Below, one piece after another: positions 8,034 through 16,450 of a stretch of 64,000 bases of DNA. Where the stretch lies: positions 62,001 to 126,000 of the forward strand of contig NZ_CM001484.1 of the NCBI RefSeq assembly GCF_000243395.2, given 5' to 3'. A model generated the notes under the pieces. The model was given only the letters and a program-made list of their open reading frames with translations. It did no database searches and was not told the DNA's origin. How positions within the stretch are numbered: position 1 is the stretch's first letter; every line of letters starts with the position of its first letter. The DNA comes from Saccharomonospora glauca K62 (GTDB lineage: Bacteria; Actinomycetota; Actinomycetes; Mycobacteriales; Pseudonocardiaceae). The position numbers and the translations under genes were made by a program.

Positions 8034-8435
8034 TCATCGGCCCGTGTCCCCCACGAGGGCGTGACGGCCGGTCGACGCGGGCGCGCGCCGGTTCTGCGCC
8101 GGGGGTGCCGCGGCGGTGGATCCGCGCAGGCGCCGCGCTCGGCGGGAGTCGTGGAAGTGCGCCAAACCGCCCGCGACCAGGTGGTCATGAGCCACCTGCC
8201 ACACGGAACACGGTGCTTTGCAACGGTGCCAACGGGTGGAACAGGTCGGGCAGTCGCCTCGCTCGTCGGGCTCGTGGGCCGAGAGCATCGCCCGCCATCC
8301 CTCGGTCAGGCGGGGCAGCTCGGAACGGGCTGCCGAGACCAGTGCCGGTGAGTCCGCCTCCTTGGCGAGGTCGGCGAGCATGTCGAGTCGCTCCCACACG
8401 GCATTGCGGAGTACCTGCCCGAGTATCTGGTCCAC
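8034..8435 (-). CDS. conserved actinobacterial protein with CPTC-type zinc-ribbon-like motif
   Basis: 133 residues, family not named by me but of a type I recognise from Pseudonocardiaceae. The N-terminal helical part (RLDMLADLAKEADSPALVSAARSELP, split blocks) is followed by GDCPTCSTRWHRCKAPCSVW, a Cys-rich segment with CPTC and CKAPC that could hold a metal, then HDHLVAGGL. The C-terminal tail is basic and low-complexity. GTG at 8435 follows a GAGGG site. It lies 13 bases after the stop of the preceding minus-strand gene, so the two form an operon divergent from the XRE-TPR regulator at 9084. Confidence 0.75.
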   Translation of the reverse strand: MDQILGQVLRNAVWERLDMLADLAKEADSPALVSAARSELPRLTEGWRAMLSAHEPDERGDCPTCSTRWHRCKAPCSVWQVAHDHLVAGGLAHFHDSRRARRLRGSTAAAPPAQNRRAPASTGRHALVGDTGR

Positions 8436-8448
8436 TTGGCCCTCACCG

Positions 8449-8787
8449 TCACCTTCCCGCCAGTTCGGCGGCTTCGTTCAGTGCGGCCCGGAGTTGCCCG
8501 AGCTGGCCGACCGACAGTCGTGCCGTCTCTCCGGGCGGTCCGACGAGGACCACCTCGTCGTCGTCCACATACACCGTCACACAGCGTTCGCGGCTGATCA
8601 GATCGCCGCACTGCACGCGCCAGACCACCTGTCCACCTTCGTACCGTCGTCCCGAGTCGTGGTAGGGCGGAGTTGTTCTGCTCGGCGGTGTGATGGTCCG
8701 GCGCGTGGGCCGTTCGGAACCGCGAGAGCCGGCGGACACCGTGTCGGTCCCAGCAGAGCCTGCTGCGATCGAATGCACGTCCACCAC
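8449..8787 (-). CDS. small conserved hypothetical protein (112 aa)
   Basis: The C-terminal half is the conserved part: GGQVVWRVQCGDLISRERC, then VTVYVDDDEVVLVGPPGETA and LGQLRAALNEAAELAGR, a beta-rich unit with a terminal helix. The N-terminal 45 residues are low-complexity, and the start could be at GTG 8787, 8784 or further inside. No function is known to me. It is the first gene of the two-gene minus-strand unit and is divergent from the XRE-TPR gene, which suggests shared control, perhaps of the kind seen for regulator/small-protein pairs in actinomycetes. Confidence 0.7.
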   Translation of the reverse strand: MVDVHSIAAGSAGTDTVSAGSRGSERPTRRTITPPSRTTPPYHDSGRRYEGGQVVWRVQCGDLISRERCVTVYVDDDEVVLVGPPGETARLSVGQLGQLRAALNEAAELAGR

Positions 8788-9083
8788 GTCCTTCGTCGGT
8801 TCCCAGTCGTTCTCGGTTGTCGGGGTTCTTCACCCCCGCGGAGCCTCGGTGACTGCGGATCGTGCTCGACCGGCCACGCATCTCCTGCCCATACCTTGCG
8901 GGGAAAAGAACGGCGTGAGAAGTCTCGGTGCCGCCCCCAGCGGCGACCGGCCCGAGGAGAACGCCGAACGGTCGCGGAAGTTCGGCCCGACCGATCAAAA
9001 CCCCAACTTGAGCCTTCGCGCGGTTGAATAGGCGTTGCTTACGCTGCACAACGACGCCCGACGGGACTGTGGAGGGGCGGAAC

Positions 9084-10454
9084 ATGGACGCCAACGAGGA
9101 TGCCAAGCAGGGCCGCATCGATCCCCAGGTGTGGGAGGCCCGCGAAATGCGCGACGCGCTGGCGAACCGCAACATCAGCGAGGTCTACCGGAGACTCCGG
9201 ATGCACGGGATCTCGCAGCGCCAGATCGCCGCGATGACCGGTCAGTCACAGTCCGAGGTGTCGGAAATCCTCAAGGGCCGCCAGGTGATGGCCTACGACG
9301 TGCTCTCCCGCATCGCCAAGGGCCTCGGCATCCCGAGGGGATACATGGGCCTCGCCTACGACGAGGCCACGAAGAACCAGGTCGTCGGCGACGGCGACGA
9401 GCAGCAAGCTGAGGAGGACGAGTCCGTGAAACGACGGAAGTTCCTCGCGCACGCGGCCCAGGTCACGACGGGGGCCGCGGTGTTCGGCCCAGCCTCGGCG
9501 GCATGGGCTTCGAGCCCCGGAAAGACCCCCGCACCGGGGCGTATCGGGATGACCGACGTCCGCCAGGTGGAGGCGGCGACCAGGGCTTTGAGAGCGTTGG
9601 ACTACCAGTACGGCGGCGGTTTCTGTCGCGACGCGGTGGTGGCGCAGTTGTCGTGGGGCCAGCAGATGCTCCAGGCGAGTGGGTCGGAGAAGGTCAAGTC
9701 CCGGTTGTACGTCGCGCTCGCCGACCTGCACAGCCTCGCGGGCTGGACCTCCTTCGACATCGACCTCGTCGACTCGGCGCGCAACCACTTCGCGCAGGCG
9801 TTGGAACTCGCGAAGCAAGGGGAGAACCACCCGCTCGTCGCCAACATCCTCTACCGCATGGGCAGGGTGTATCTGCACCAGGACGCGCCCAACGACGCGT
9901 TGAAGCTGTTCCAGCTCGGACAGCTCGCGGCGCAGGAGTCCGGTTCGGAGCTCGCGGTGGCGGTGTTGTGCGCCAACGAGGCGTGGGCGTACGCGATGAT
10001 GGGCAACGTCGAGCAGTCGATGAAGCTGCTCGGTCGGACGAGGGACGAGTTCCAGCGCGCCGACCTCGCCAACGCGGAGTCGTGGGTGAAGTTCTTCGAC
10101 GAGACCGACGTCTACGCGATGATCGGCACCGTCCACACGACGTTGGCGCAGACCGCCGACCCGTCGCACACGCGCTACGCCATCCCCGCGTTGCGCAAGG
10201 CCACGGAGGCCTACGGCGACGACATGGCGCGCAGCAAGACGTTCAGCCTCAGCATGCTGGCCACCAACCACATGCTGGAGGGCGACATCGACCACGGCGC
10301 GAAGATCGGTGGCAAGGCGCTCGACTGTGCGGAAGGGCTCAAGTCGGCGCGGGTCAAGAAGCGTATGGAACCGCTGAGGCAGGAGGCGCTACGGCGGAGC
10401 AACAACAGCGACGCACGCGAACTGGCCGAGCGGATGGCCGAGTTCTTCGCCTGA
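9084..10454 (+). CDS. XRE-family helix-turn-helix regulator with TPR-like domain
   Basis: 456 residues. The HTH (residues about 20-75) reads YRRLRMHGISQRQIAAMTGQ then SQSEVSEILKGRQVMAYDV. The C-terminal two thirds is helical with TPR-like repeats (LYVALADLHSLAGWTSFD, NHFAQALELAKQGENHPLVA, LKLFQLGQLAAQESGSELA), the architecture of many actinobacterial peptide- or stress-responsive regulators. Between them lies KRRKFLAHAAQVTTGAAVFG, which resembles a twin-arginine signal but is internal. ATG 9084 was chosen because GGAGGGG lies eight bases upstream; upstream codons look non-coding. A phosphotransferase gene begins at its stop. Confidence 0.9.
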   Translation: MDANEDAKQGRIDPQVWEAREMRDALANRNISEVYRRLRMHGISQRQIAAMTGQSQSEVSEILKGRQVMAYDVLSRIAKGLGIPRGYMGLAYDEATKNQVVGDGDEQQAEEDESVKRRKFLAHAAQVTTGAAVFGPASAAWASSPGKTPAPGRIGMTDVRQVEAATRALRALDYQYGGGFCRDAVVAQLSWGQQMLQASGSEKVKSRLYVALADLHSLAGWTSFDIDLVDSARNHFAQALELAKQGENHPLVANILYRMGRVYLHQDAPNDALKLFQLGQLAAQESGSELAVAVLCANEAWAYAMMGNVEQSMKLLGRTRDEFQRADLANAESWVKFFDETDVYAMIGTVHTTLAQTADPSHTRYAIPALRKATEAYGDDMARSKTFSLSMLATNHMLEGDIDHGAKIGGKALDCAEGLKSARVKKRMEPLRQEALRRSNNSDARELAERMAEFFA

Positions 10455-11377
10455 GCGCGTCGAGCACCAGGCAAGGGGGCGCCACGGCGTCGGACGGGCG
10501 TTTCACCAGGTCGAAGCTGGACGAGGTGCTGCGCGAGACCTGTGTCCTCCTGGGGTTGGAGCATCGCGGTGCCACGCTGCTGCGGTTCACGAACAACGCC
10601 GTGTACTCCCTGGCCCGTGACCCGGTGGTGGTGCGGATAGTGGGGTCGCGGGCGCTTCGGCACCGGGCCTACAAGGTGGTGCGGGTGGCGGAGTACCTGG
10701 CCGCGCACGACGTCCCCGCGGTCCGGCTCTTCGGCGACGTACCGCAACCGCTGGTGGTGGGGGACCACGTGGTGACGGTGTGGCACCGGGTCCCCACCAC
10801 CGGGCGGGAGGCGACGTCGGCGGAGCTCGCCGGGCTGCTGAAGTCGTTGCACGCGCTGCCGCCCCCGGACGGCATCGCCCACTGGGCGCCGCTGGACGAC
10901 GTGCGGGCGCGGGTCGCCGACGCGGAGGAACTGTCGGCCGGCGACCGGCGGTTCCTGCTGGAGCGGTGCGAGTTCCTGGAGCGGCGGTTGCGGGAGCTGA
11001 AGTTCGCGCTTCCCGCGTCGTTGGTGCACGGGGATGCCCATCCCGGCAACGTCATCGTCGGCGAGGAGGGGCCGGTGTTGTGCGACTTCGACTCGTCGTG
11101 CGTGGGGCCCGCGGAGTGGGACCTCGTGCCCCTGGCCGTCGGGTACGAGCGGTTCCGCGACCCCCCGCACCGGTACACGCAGCTCGCGCGTCATTACGGC
11201 TTCGACGTCAGGTCGTGGGAAGGTTTTCCCGTGTTGCGCGCGGTCCGGGAGCTGAAACTGACGACGAGCGTGCTGCCGATCGCCCGCAGCCATCCCGCGG
11301 TGCGGGAGGAGTTGGCGCGCCGACTCGCGGACCTGCGGCACGGTCGCGGGGGTTCGCAATGGTTTCGGTACCGCTGA
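10451..11377 (+). CDS. APH-family phosphotransferase
   Basis: Aminoglycoside-phosphotransferase-fold protein of about 300 residues. Kinase landmarks are present: VVVRIVGSRALRHRAYKVVR (N-lobe), LVHGDAHPGNVIV (catalytic loop with HGDxHxxN) and LCDFDSSCVGPAEWDL (metal-binding DFD). The target is unknown; these proteins phosphorylate small molecules or act as choline/homoserine kinase-like enzymes. The start is a puzzle: the frame has no ATG or GTG near the upstream stop. CTG at 10451 would overlap that stop by four bases (CTGA), and the first GTG is at 10526, which would remove a plausible N-terminal helix. Coupling to the XRE-TPR gene is likely. Confidence 0.83.
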   Translation: MSASSTRQGGATASDGRFTRSKLDEVLRETCVLLGLEHRGATLLRFTNNAVYSLARDPVVVRIVGSRALRHRAYKVVRVAEYLAAHDVPAVRLFGDVPQPLVVGDHVVTVWHRVPTTGREATSAELAGLLKSLHALPPPDGIAHWAPLDDVRARVADAEELSAGDRRFLLERCEFLERRLRELKFALPASLVHGDAHPGNVIVGEEGPVLCDFDSSCVGPAEWDLVPLAVGYERFRDPPHRYTQLARHYGFDVRSWEGFPVLRAVRELKLTTSVLPIARSHPAVREELARRLADLRHGRGGSQWFRYR

Positions 11378-11501
11378 AAGGCCGCATTTTCACGCATTCG
11401 CCGACTGTTGGCGGCCGCTCGTCGCTTTGACCGAAAACGGTCGCGAGGGCGTCGATCCAGCGGCGAGTTCGGCGCGACCGAAGCCGAACATGTGTTGGGT
11501 G

Positions 11502-12548
11502 TCACACGAGTGGGGTTCGGGACAGGACCGCGGCGAAGCCGTAGGCGAGGCCCATCGTGGCGAGTTCCACCACGGCGAACGTGGCGAGCGCGGTGCGGCG
11601 GTGACGGACGACGCCGGGCATCAGCTTCCACCTCGTGTAGCCCCCGAGAGCGGCGGCTCCCGCGAGGAGGACGACCTTGGCGATCAGGAGTTGTCCGTAC
11701 GACGTGGTGAACAGCCCCGGCCACAGGTCCACGGTGGGGTGCTGCACGAACTCGGCCACCGCGTTGATCACCCCGGTGCCCGCGGCCACGGCCAAGCACA
11801 CGGTGGCGAGACGGGAGAAGCGGGGCAGCGTGGTGGCCAGCAGGCCCCGATGCCCCGCCGCGAGCACCACCGTGGCCGCCAGCCCGCCGGTCCAGGCGAC
11901 CACGCTCACGATGTGCAGTTCGAGCAGCAGCATCGCGTACTCGGCGAAGTGCGAGTCGCCCGCGTGCCCCGTGACGGGCAGGGGCAGTAGGGCGAACAGG
12001 CCGCATCCGACGACGAGCTCCGGCGGCACCTTGCGGCCGAACCGCGTCGCCGCCAACCCGAACAGTGCCTGAAGCAGCGCGAAACCGGCCACCACGAGCA
12101 GGGCCTTGCCCGCGGCGACCGTGTCGACATACGAGCGCAGGTCGTCGAACGAGAGCGCCGTGTTGCCCGGACGGTACTCGGCGGCCTGCAACACGAGGCT
12201 CGCCAGCGCCGCTGTCACCCACACGAGAGCGGAGACCACGACGCCGAGCCGAGCCTTGTCGAACACCGGGGCGGTCGAGGCGGGGACATGGTCACCCGTG
12301 AGCAGGGGAAGCAACGCGAATCCGACGGCCGCGACGGCGGCGAGGTCGAGCGCGCTTCTGGCGATCGGCAGGCCCACGCGCACCGCCGTGTCGACCTGCG
12401 CGATACCCGCGACCGGGGTCGTGGTCGTGAGGGCGAGCCCGACGAGAACTCCCGCCAGGGCAGCCGTGACCACCGCTACTAGGGGGCCGAGACGAGGCGA
12501 CGAGGTGGACGCGGTGGCTGGCCTGCTCACTCCGCTGAGCCTACGCAT
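11502..12548 (-). CDS. copD: CopD-family copper-resistance membrane protein
   Basis: 348 residues with about eight to nine membrane helices. The copper-resistance D domain is recognised from ELHIVSVVAWTGGLAATVVL (with the conserved His and W-T-G-G), LPRFSRLATVCLAVAAGTGV and YGQLLIAKVVLLAGAAALGG. CopD is thought to import copper taken from CopC across the membrane for cuproenzyme supply. It lacks the cytochrome c oxidase assembly domain fused in some actinobacterial CopD proteins. The start could also be the GTG seven codons in. CopC lies 2 kb away with a BCCT gene between them. Confidence 0.9.
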   Translation of the reverse strand: MRRLSGVSRPATASTSSPRLGPLVAVVTAALAGVLVGLALTTTTPVAGIAQVDTAVRVGLPIARSALDLAAVAAVGFALLPLLTGDHVPASTAPVFDKARLGVVVSALVWVTAALASLVLQAAEYRPGNTALSFDDLRSYVDTVAAGKALLVVAGFALLQALFGLAATRFGRKVPPELVVGCGLFALLPLPVTGHAGDSHFAEYAMLLLELHIVSVVAWTGGLAATVVLAAGHRGLLATTLPRFSRLATVCLAVAAGTGVINAVAEFVQHPTVDLWPGLFTTSYGQLLIAKVVLLAGAAALGGYTRWKLMPGVVRHRRTALATFAVVELATMGLAYGFAAVLSRTPLV

Positions 12549-12650
12549 CGGCCTCGCGCATGTCCCGTATCTCGATCCGCCTCGGGGTCGAGAGGGGGTT
12601 AGCGGGCCCCCGAACGGGCAACCTCAGCCGAGCATGGAGGCAAGCCACAC

Positions 12651-14399
12651 ATGGGTGATCAATCGGACGAAGTCGGCAAGTCGCAGCGAGATGACCCGCA
12701 GCGGGCCGGTCCGGACCACGCACCCGAGTACACGAGCTCCGGCGACGAGCAGCATGACTCGGGGGCGACGGCTGCCGCGGTCGATCGTCCCGCGAGAACC
12801 GACCGCGTGGTGTTCGGGGTGGCGGCCGCGATCGCGGTCGCCATAGTGGCGTGGGGCATCGCCTCGCCGAGCAGCCTCGCTACGGTGGCGGACACGGTGC
12901 TCAACGACGCCGTCATTCCCTACGGCGGGTGGGCCTTCGTGCTGACCGCGAGTGGGTTCGTGGTCTTCGCGGTGTGCGTGGCCATCAGCCGGTACGGACG
13001 GATTCCGCTGGGCAAGGACGACGAGCGACCGGAGTTCCGCACGTCCTCCTGGATCGCGATGATGTTCAGCGCGGGCATGGGCATCGGGCTCATGTTCTTC
13101 GGCGTCTACGAGCCGGTGGCGCATCTGGCCAGTCCGCCGCCCGACACGGCGGTGCCCAACTCGGACGAGGCCGTCCACCTCGCGATGGCGACCACGTTGT
13201 TCCACTGGACGCTGCATCCGTGGGCCATCTACGCGGTGGTGGGGCTGGCCATCGCCTACAGCGCTTTCCGCAAGGGGCGAAGCCAGCTCATCTCGGCCGT
13301 GTTCGCGCCGTTGATCGGCACGCGGCGCAGCGAAGGTCCGCTGGGCAAGGCCATCGACATCATGGCCATCTTCGCGACGTTGTTCGGGTCGGCCGCGTCG
13401 CTCGGCCTGGGGGCGTTGCAGGTCGGCGGCGGCCTCGCGTCGGTCGGGTGGCTCGACAACCCCGGCACGGGGCTCCTGGTGTTGATCATCGCGGTTCTGA
13501 CGGTGGCGTTCGTCGCCTCCGCGGTGTCGGGGGTCGCACGAGGCATCCAGTGGCTGTCGAACATCAACATGGTGCTCGCTGCCGTGCTCGCGGTGTTCGT
13601 CCTGGTCGTCGGGCCGACGGTGCTCATCCTGAACTTCGTGCCCGGTGCCATCGGGGACTACTTTCGGGAGCTGCCCGCGATGTCCGGACGGACCGGCGTC
13701 ACCGGTGGCGAGGAGATGCGTGACTGGCTCGCGAGCTGGACCGTCTTCTACTGGGCGTGGTGGATCTCGTGGGCGCCCTTCGTCGGGATGTTCATCGCCC
13801 GCATCTCGCGGGGGCGGACGATCCGCGAGTTCGTCATCGGGGTCATCGCCGTGCCCAGCGTGGTGAGCCTGGTCTGGTTCTCGATCTTCGGTGGTGCGGC
13901 GATCAGTCGGCAGCGAGCCGGGATCGACATCGCGGGCGCGGGCGGCGAGGAAGCCGCGACGTTCGAGCTGTTGGAGACGTTGCCGCTGTTCGTCCCCATC
14001 GCCGTCATCGTGATGCTCCTGGTGTCGATCTTCTTCGTCTCCGGGGCGGACGCGGCATCGGTGGTGATGGGGACGCTGTCGCAACGCGGCACCGTCGGAC
14101 CGCACCGTCGGGTCGTGATGTTCTGGGGCGTGGTGATGGGGGCCGTGGCGGCCGTGATGCTGTTGGTCGGCGGTGACGACGCGCTCAACGGTCTGCAGAA
14201 CCTCACGATCCTGGTGGCCGTGCCGTTCGTGCTCGTCATGATCGCGTTGTGCGTTTCCCTGTATCGGGACCTGCGGCGCGACCCGCTGGTGATCAGCGAG
14301 GACGAGGTGATGCGTTCGCTGCGGAAACTGCACGAGGAGCGCAAGGCCGAACGTGCGAAGGACCGCAGGCAACGGCGCCGACGCAACAAGACGCACTGA
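12651..14399 (+). CDS. BCCT-family betaine/choline/carnitine transporter
   Basis: 582 residues, twelve predicted membrane helices after a polar N-terminal tail of about 50 residues. Family landmarks: SSWIAMMFSAGMGIGLMFFG (glycine-rich helix), TLFHWTLHPWAIYAVVG and FYWAWWISWAPFVGMFIARI, the Trp-rich signature around the substrate box, then SRGRTIREF. These secondary carriers import glycine betaine or related solutes with Na+ or H+. The charged C-terminal tail (about 40 residues, rich in Arg/Lys) could serve osmosensing as in BetP; that is inference. A GGAGG site lies ten bases before the ATG. It is flanked by copD and copC on the other strand and ends at a strong hairpin. Confidence 0.95.
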   Translation: MGDQSDEVGKSQRDDPQRAGPDHAPEYTSSGDEQHDSGATAAAVDRPARTDRVVFGVAAAIAVAIVAWGIASPSSLATVADTVLNDAVIPYGGWAFVLTASGFVVFAVCVAISRYGRIPLGKDDERPEFRTSSWIAMMFSAGMGIGLMFFGVYEPVAHLASPPPDTAVPNSDEAVHLAMATTLFHWTLHPWAIYAVVGLAIAYSAFRKGRSQLISAVFAPLIGTRRSEGPLGKAIDIMAIFATLFGSAASLGLGALQVGGGLASVGWLDNPGTGLLVLIIAVLTVAFVASAVSGVARGIQWLSNINMVLAAVLAVFVLVVGPTVLILNFVPGAIGDYFRELPAMSGRTGVTGGEEMRDWLASWTVFYWAWWISWAPFVGMFIARISRGRTIREFVIGVIAVPSVVSLVWFSIFGGAAISRQRAGIDIAGAGGEEAATFELLETLPLFVPIAVIVMLLVSIFFVSGADAASVVMGTLSQRGTVGPHRRVVMFWGVVMGAVAAVMLLVGGDDALNGLQNLTILVAVPFVLVMIALCVSLYRDLRRDPLVISEDEVMRSLRKLHEERKAERAKDRRQRRRRNKTH

Positions 14400-14413
14400 G
14401 GAGATCGGTGCGA

Positions 14414-14441
14414 CCCGGCCGGGCCCGCGAGCCCGGCCGGG
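14414..14441. terminator. hairpin terminator between BCCT and copC genes
   Basis: Perfect 11-bp arms CCCGGCCGGGC / GCCCGGCCGGG around a six-base loop, between the convergent stops at 14399 and 14453. No T-run follows, as is common for actinobacterial terminators. It could serve both directions. Confidence 0.7.
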
Positions 14442-14452
14442 GAACGCCGGTC

Positions 14453-15067
14453 CTAGTCCTGCGACCGGCCCATTCGCAGCGCCACCACGAGCCCGACGAC
14501 GAGCAGTACCGCGGCACCGGCGAGCCAGACCCACACCGGCACGCCCTCCGAGTCCGCGTCGTTCGCGGCCTCGGCGTTCCGGTCGGCTTCGTCCGACTGC
14601 TCGGACTGCGCCCGGTCGCCCCCGGTGGCCTCGCCCCGTTCACCCTGCTCGGATACCGCCGAGTCGGGGGCACCGCTGGCCTCACCGGGGCCGGGGGAGG
14701 TGAGGGTGAAGCGGATCTCGTCCGACACGGGGTGTCCGTCGGCGGAGAGCACCCGGTAACCGATGACGTACTCGCCGGCGGGGCCGAGCGGCCGCAGCGG
14801 CGCGGTCACGGTCGCTCCGTCGACCTCCACGACGCCTTCGGCCCACTGGTCGCCGTGGGGTCCGATGACGGCGACCTCGTTGACGTCGGCTTCCTCGACT
14901 GGTTGGTCGAAGGTGAGCACGACCTCGGTGGGAGCGGTGTCCAGCTCGTCGCCCTCGGCGGGGTTCGACGAGATGAGCACGTTGTGAGCCGACGCGGGCA
15001 GTGCGGCTCCGAGCATCGCGAGCAGCGCCACCGCGAGGGTGGTGACGAACGCGAGCGGCTTTCTCAT
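14453..15067 (-). CDS. copC: CopC-domain copper-binding protein, membrane-anchored
   Basis: 204 residues. A Sec signal peptide (MRKPLAFVTTLAVALLAMLG) ends at ASA|HNV, so the mature protein starts with His as copper-binding CopC proteins do. The CopC beta-sandwich follows: SSNPAEGDELDTAPTEVVLT, VVEVDGATVTAPL, YVIGYRVLSADGHPVSDEIR with the second conserved His. A Glu/Ser-rich linker leads to a C-terminal helix (WVWLAGAAVLLVVGLVVALR) with a basic end. The ATG overlaps the YcnI stop by four bases, so the pair is translationally coupled. It would chelate copper at the outer face and hand it to CopD. Confidence 0.94.
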   Translation of the reverse strand: MRKPLAFVTTLAVALLAMLGAALPASAHNVLISSNPAEGDELDTAPTEVVLTFDQPVEEADVNEVAVIGPHGDQWAEGVVEVDGATVTAPLRPLGPAGEYVIGYRVLSADGHPVSDEIRFTLTSPGPGEASGAPDSAVSEQGERGEATGGDRAQSEQSDEADRNAEAANDADSEGVPVWVWLAGAAVLLVVGLVVALRMGRSQD

Positions 15068-15750
15068 GACCTTCCCGCCTTCCTGGCGCGCAGCGTGGCG
15101 CCGACTCCGAATCCGAGGCCGAGGGCGCCGAGGACGAGTCCGGCCCCGCCCAGCAACCGCGCGGTGTCGTCGGTCTCGGCCGCGGCGGCCGGTTGCTCCG
15201 AACTCGTGCCGTGGCCGTGACCGTGGCCGGACGACTCGGCGAGCTCGACCACCGGCGCGGGCCGCTCGGGCTCGGAGTCGTCGGCCGGTGGCTCGTCCCA
15301 CTTCACGACCGTGCCGTCGGAGTAGGTCTGGGAGGTGGGCAGCACCAGGGTGTCCACGTCCTCGGGCAGAGCGCCGAGGACGATCTCGAACTCCTCGTAC
15401 GACGTGGTGCCCGCCGCGATCTCGTGGCCGTCCTCGGCCTTCCACGTGATCCGGGTGACGACGTCGTCGGTCTCGGTGACCTCGGCGGTCCAGCCGGGGA
15501 CGGGTTTGGTGCGGGCCGAGGTGATGCCGTACTCGGCGGGGATGGTCACCTCCACCTCAGTGGTGCCGACCTTCTCCTCTTCGTTCGGGACCCGCAGCAC
15601 GATGGCGCCGTAACCGCCCTTCTCGGGGGTGTCCCCGTAGACGTTGGCGGTCACGTGGGCGGAGGCGATGCCGCCCGCGAGCAGCAGGCTCGTCGCGGTC
15701 GCCGCGCACAGCACGGCACCGCGAGCTATCCGTCGATTTGTCGACAACAA
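15064..15750 (-). CDS. YcnI-family copper-associated envelope protein (DUF1775)
   Basis: 228 residues from a TTG start (15750 or the next TTG at 15747), preceded by GGAGAG at a good distance. The signal peptide ends at ASA|HVTAN, giving a mature N-terminal His that binds Cu in characterised YcnI. The DUF1775 core reads GYGAIVLRVPNEEEK, VEVTIPAEYGITSARTKPVP and ITWKAEDGHEI. A His/Gly-rich run GHGHGHG precedes a C-terminal membrane helix, an added possible metal site. It is followed by copC with a four-base overlap and preceded by a small membrane protein gene, the normal YcnI/CopC context. Confidence 0.93.
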   Translation of the reverse strand: MLSTNRRIARGAVLCAATATSLLLAGGIASAHVTANVYGDTPEKGGYGAIVLRVPNEEEKVGTTEVEVTIPAEYGITSARTKPVPGWTAEVTETDDVVTRITWKAEDGHEIAAGTTSYEEFEIVLGALPEDVDTLVLPTSQTYSDGTVVKWDEPPADDSEPERPAPVVELAESSGHGHGHGTSSEQPAAAAETDDTARLLGGAGLVLGALGLGFGVGATLRARKAGRS

Positions 15751-15799
15751 CGGTGTCTCTCCTGATCCTTCGCTTCGTCGGGTACGGATTTCGCGCTGG

Positions 15800-16327
15800 T
15801 CAGGAGGCTGTCGGCGGCCCACGCCTCGGCTGCGTGCGGCGAAGCTGGACGGAGAGCGCGGGGAGGCCCTCGGCCGTCGGCACGACGGTGCCGGACGGCG
15901 GTTCGACGGCGGGTAGTGGGCCGAGTACCACCAGCAGGCCGCGTAGCGCCGACACCACACTGACGGCGACGGCCAGCATCGCTTCGGCGTGCGCGAACAG
16001 CACGGCGGTGGCGACGGTGGCCCCGGCGTGCCCCGCGAGCATCGCCGGACCTCCCACCGAATGTCCCGACAGCTCGCCGAGCACCACGTGGGTGGCCACC
16101 TGGGCGCTGCCCAGGACGAGTACGACCCCACCGGGGCCGCGAGTCTGTTCCGCGACCGCGGTGGAGACCCACCCGAGCAGCACGGTGATCGCGGCGGTGG
16201 TCAGCAGGTGCGGGAGATGTCCCCCACCCACGAGGTGAGCCGTCACGCTGAGCGTGGCCGAGCACCCCGCGAGCAGTGCGCCCCGGACCGCGTGTCCCGC
16301 GCGGTCGGACCCGGTTCGCCTGCTCAT
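15800..16327 (-). CDS. membrane protein of the copC/ycnI operon
   Basis: 175 residues with four or five hydrophobic helices (GALLAGCSATLSVTAHLVGG, LTTAAITVLLGWVSTAVA, GVVLVLGSAQVATHVVLG, VSVVSALRGLLVVLGPLP). Several His residues lie at helix ends (HLVGGGHLPHLL, HVVLGELSGHS, GHAGATV, FAHAEAM), which would suit a metal-handling membrane protein. The family is unnamed to me. It is the first gene of the minus-strand unit leading to ycnI and copC, with 49 bases to the ycnI start. A role in copper uptake or tolerance is inferred from context only. Confidence 0.8.
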   Translation of the reverse strand: MSRRTGSDRAGHAVRGALLAGCSATLSVTAHLVGGGHLPHLLTTAAITVLLGWVSTAVAEQTRGPGGVVLVLGSAQVATHVVLGELSGHSVGGPAMLAGHAGATVATAVLFAHAEAMLAVAVSVVSALRGLLVVLGPLPAVEPPSGTVVPTAEGLPALSVQLRRTQPRRGPPTAS

Positions 16328-16450
16328 ACCGCCAAGCCTATGGGATCACGTGGTTGAGACGAATCTCCTTCGAAGGTTGCCGTTTCCGCGAGGATCATGA
16401 ATCGTATTTGCGCCACTGACATATGCCGAGTGACGCGAGCGGGTGGTCCG

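Noticed and set aside
7739-8188. Minus-strand frame of 149 codons upstream of tetR
   Set aside because: Composition is Arg/Pro-rich with no recognisable motif, it overlaps the better-supported 8034 gene, and no ribosome site fits.
8306-9175. Minus-strand frame of 289 codons across the XRE-TPR start region
   Set aside because: It overlaps the conserved 8449 gene and the start of the XRE-TPR gene in another frame; no domain is visible.
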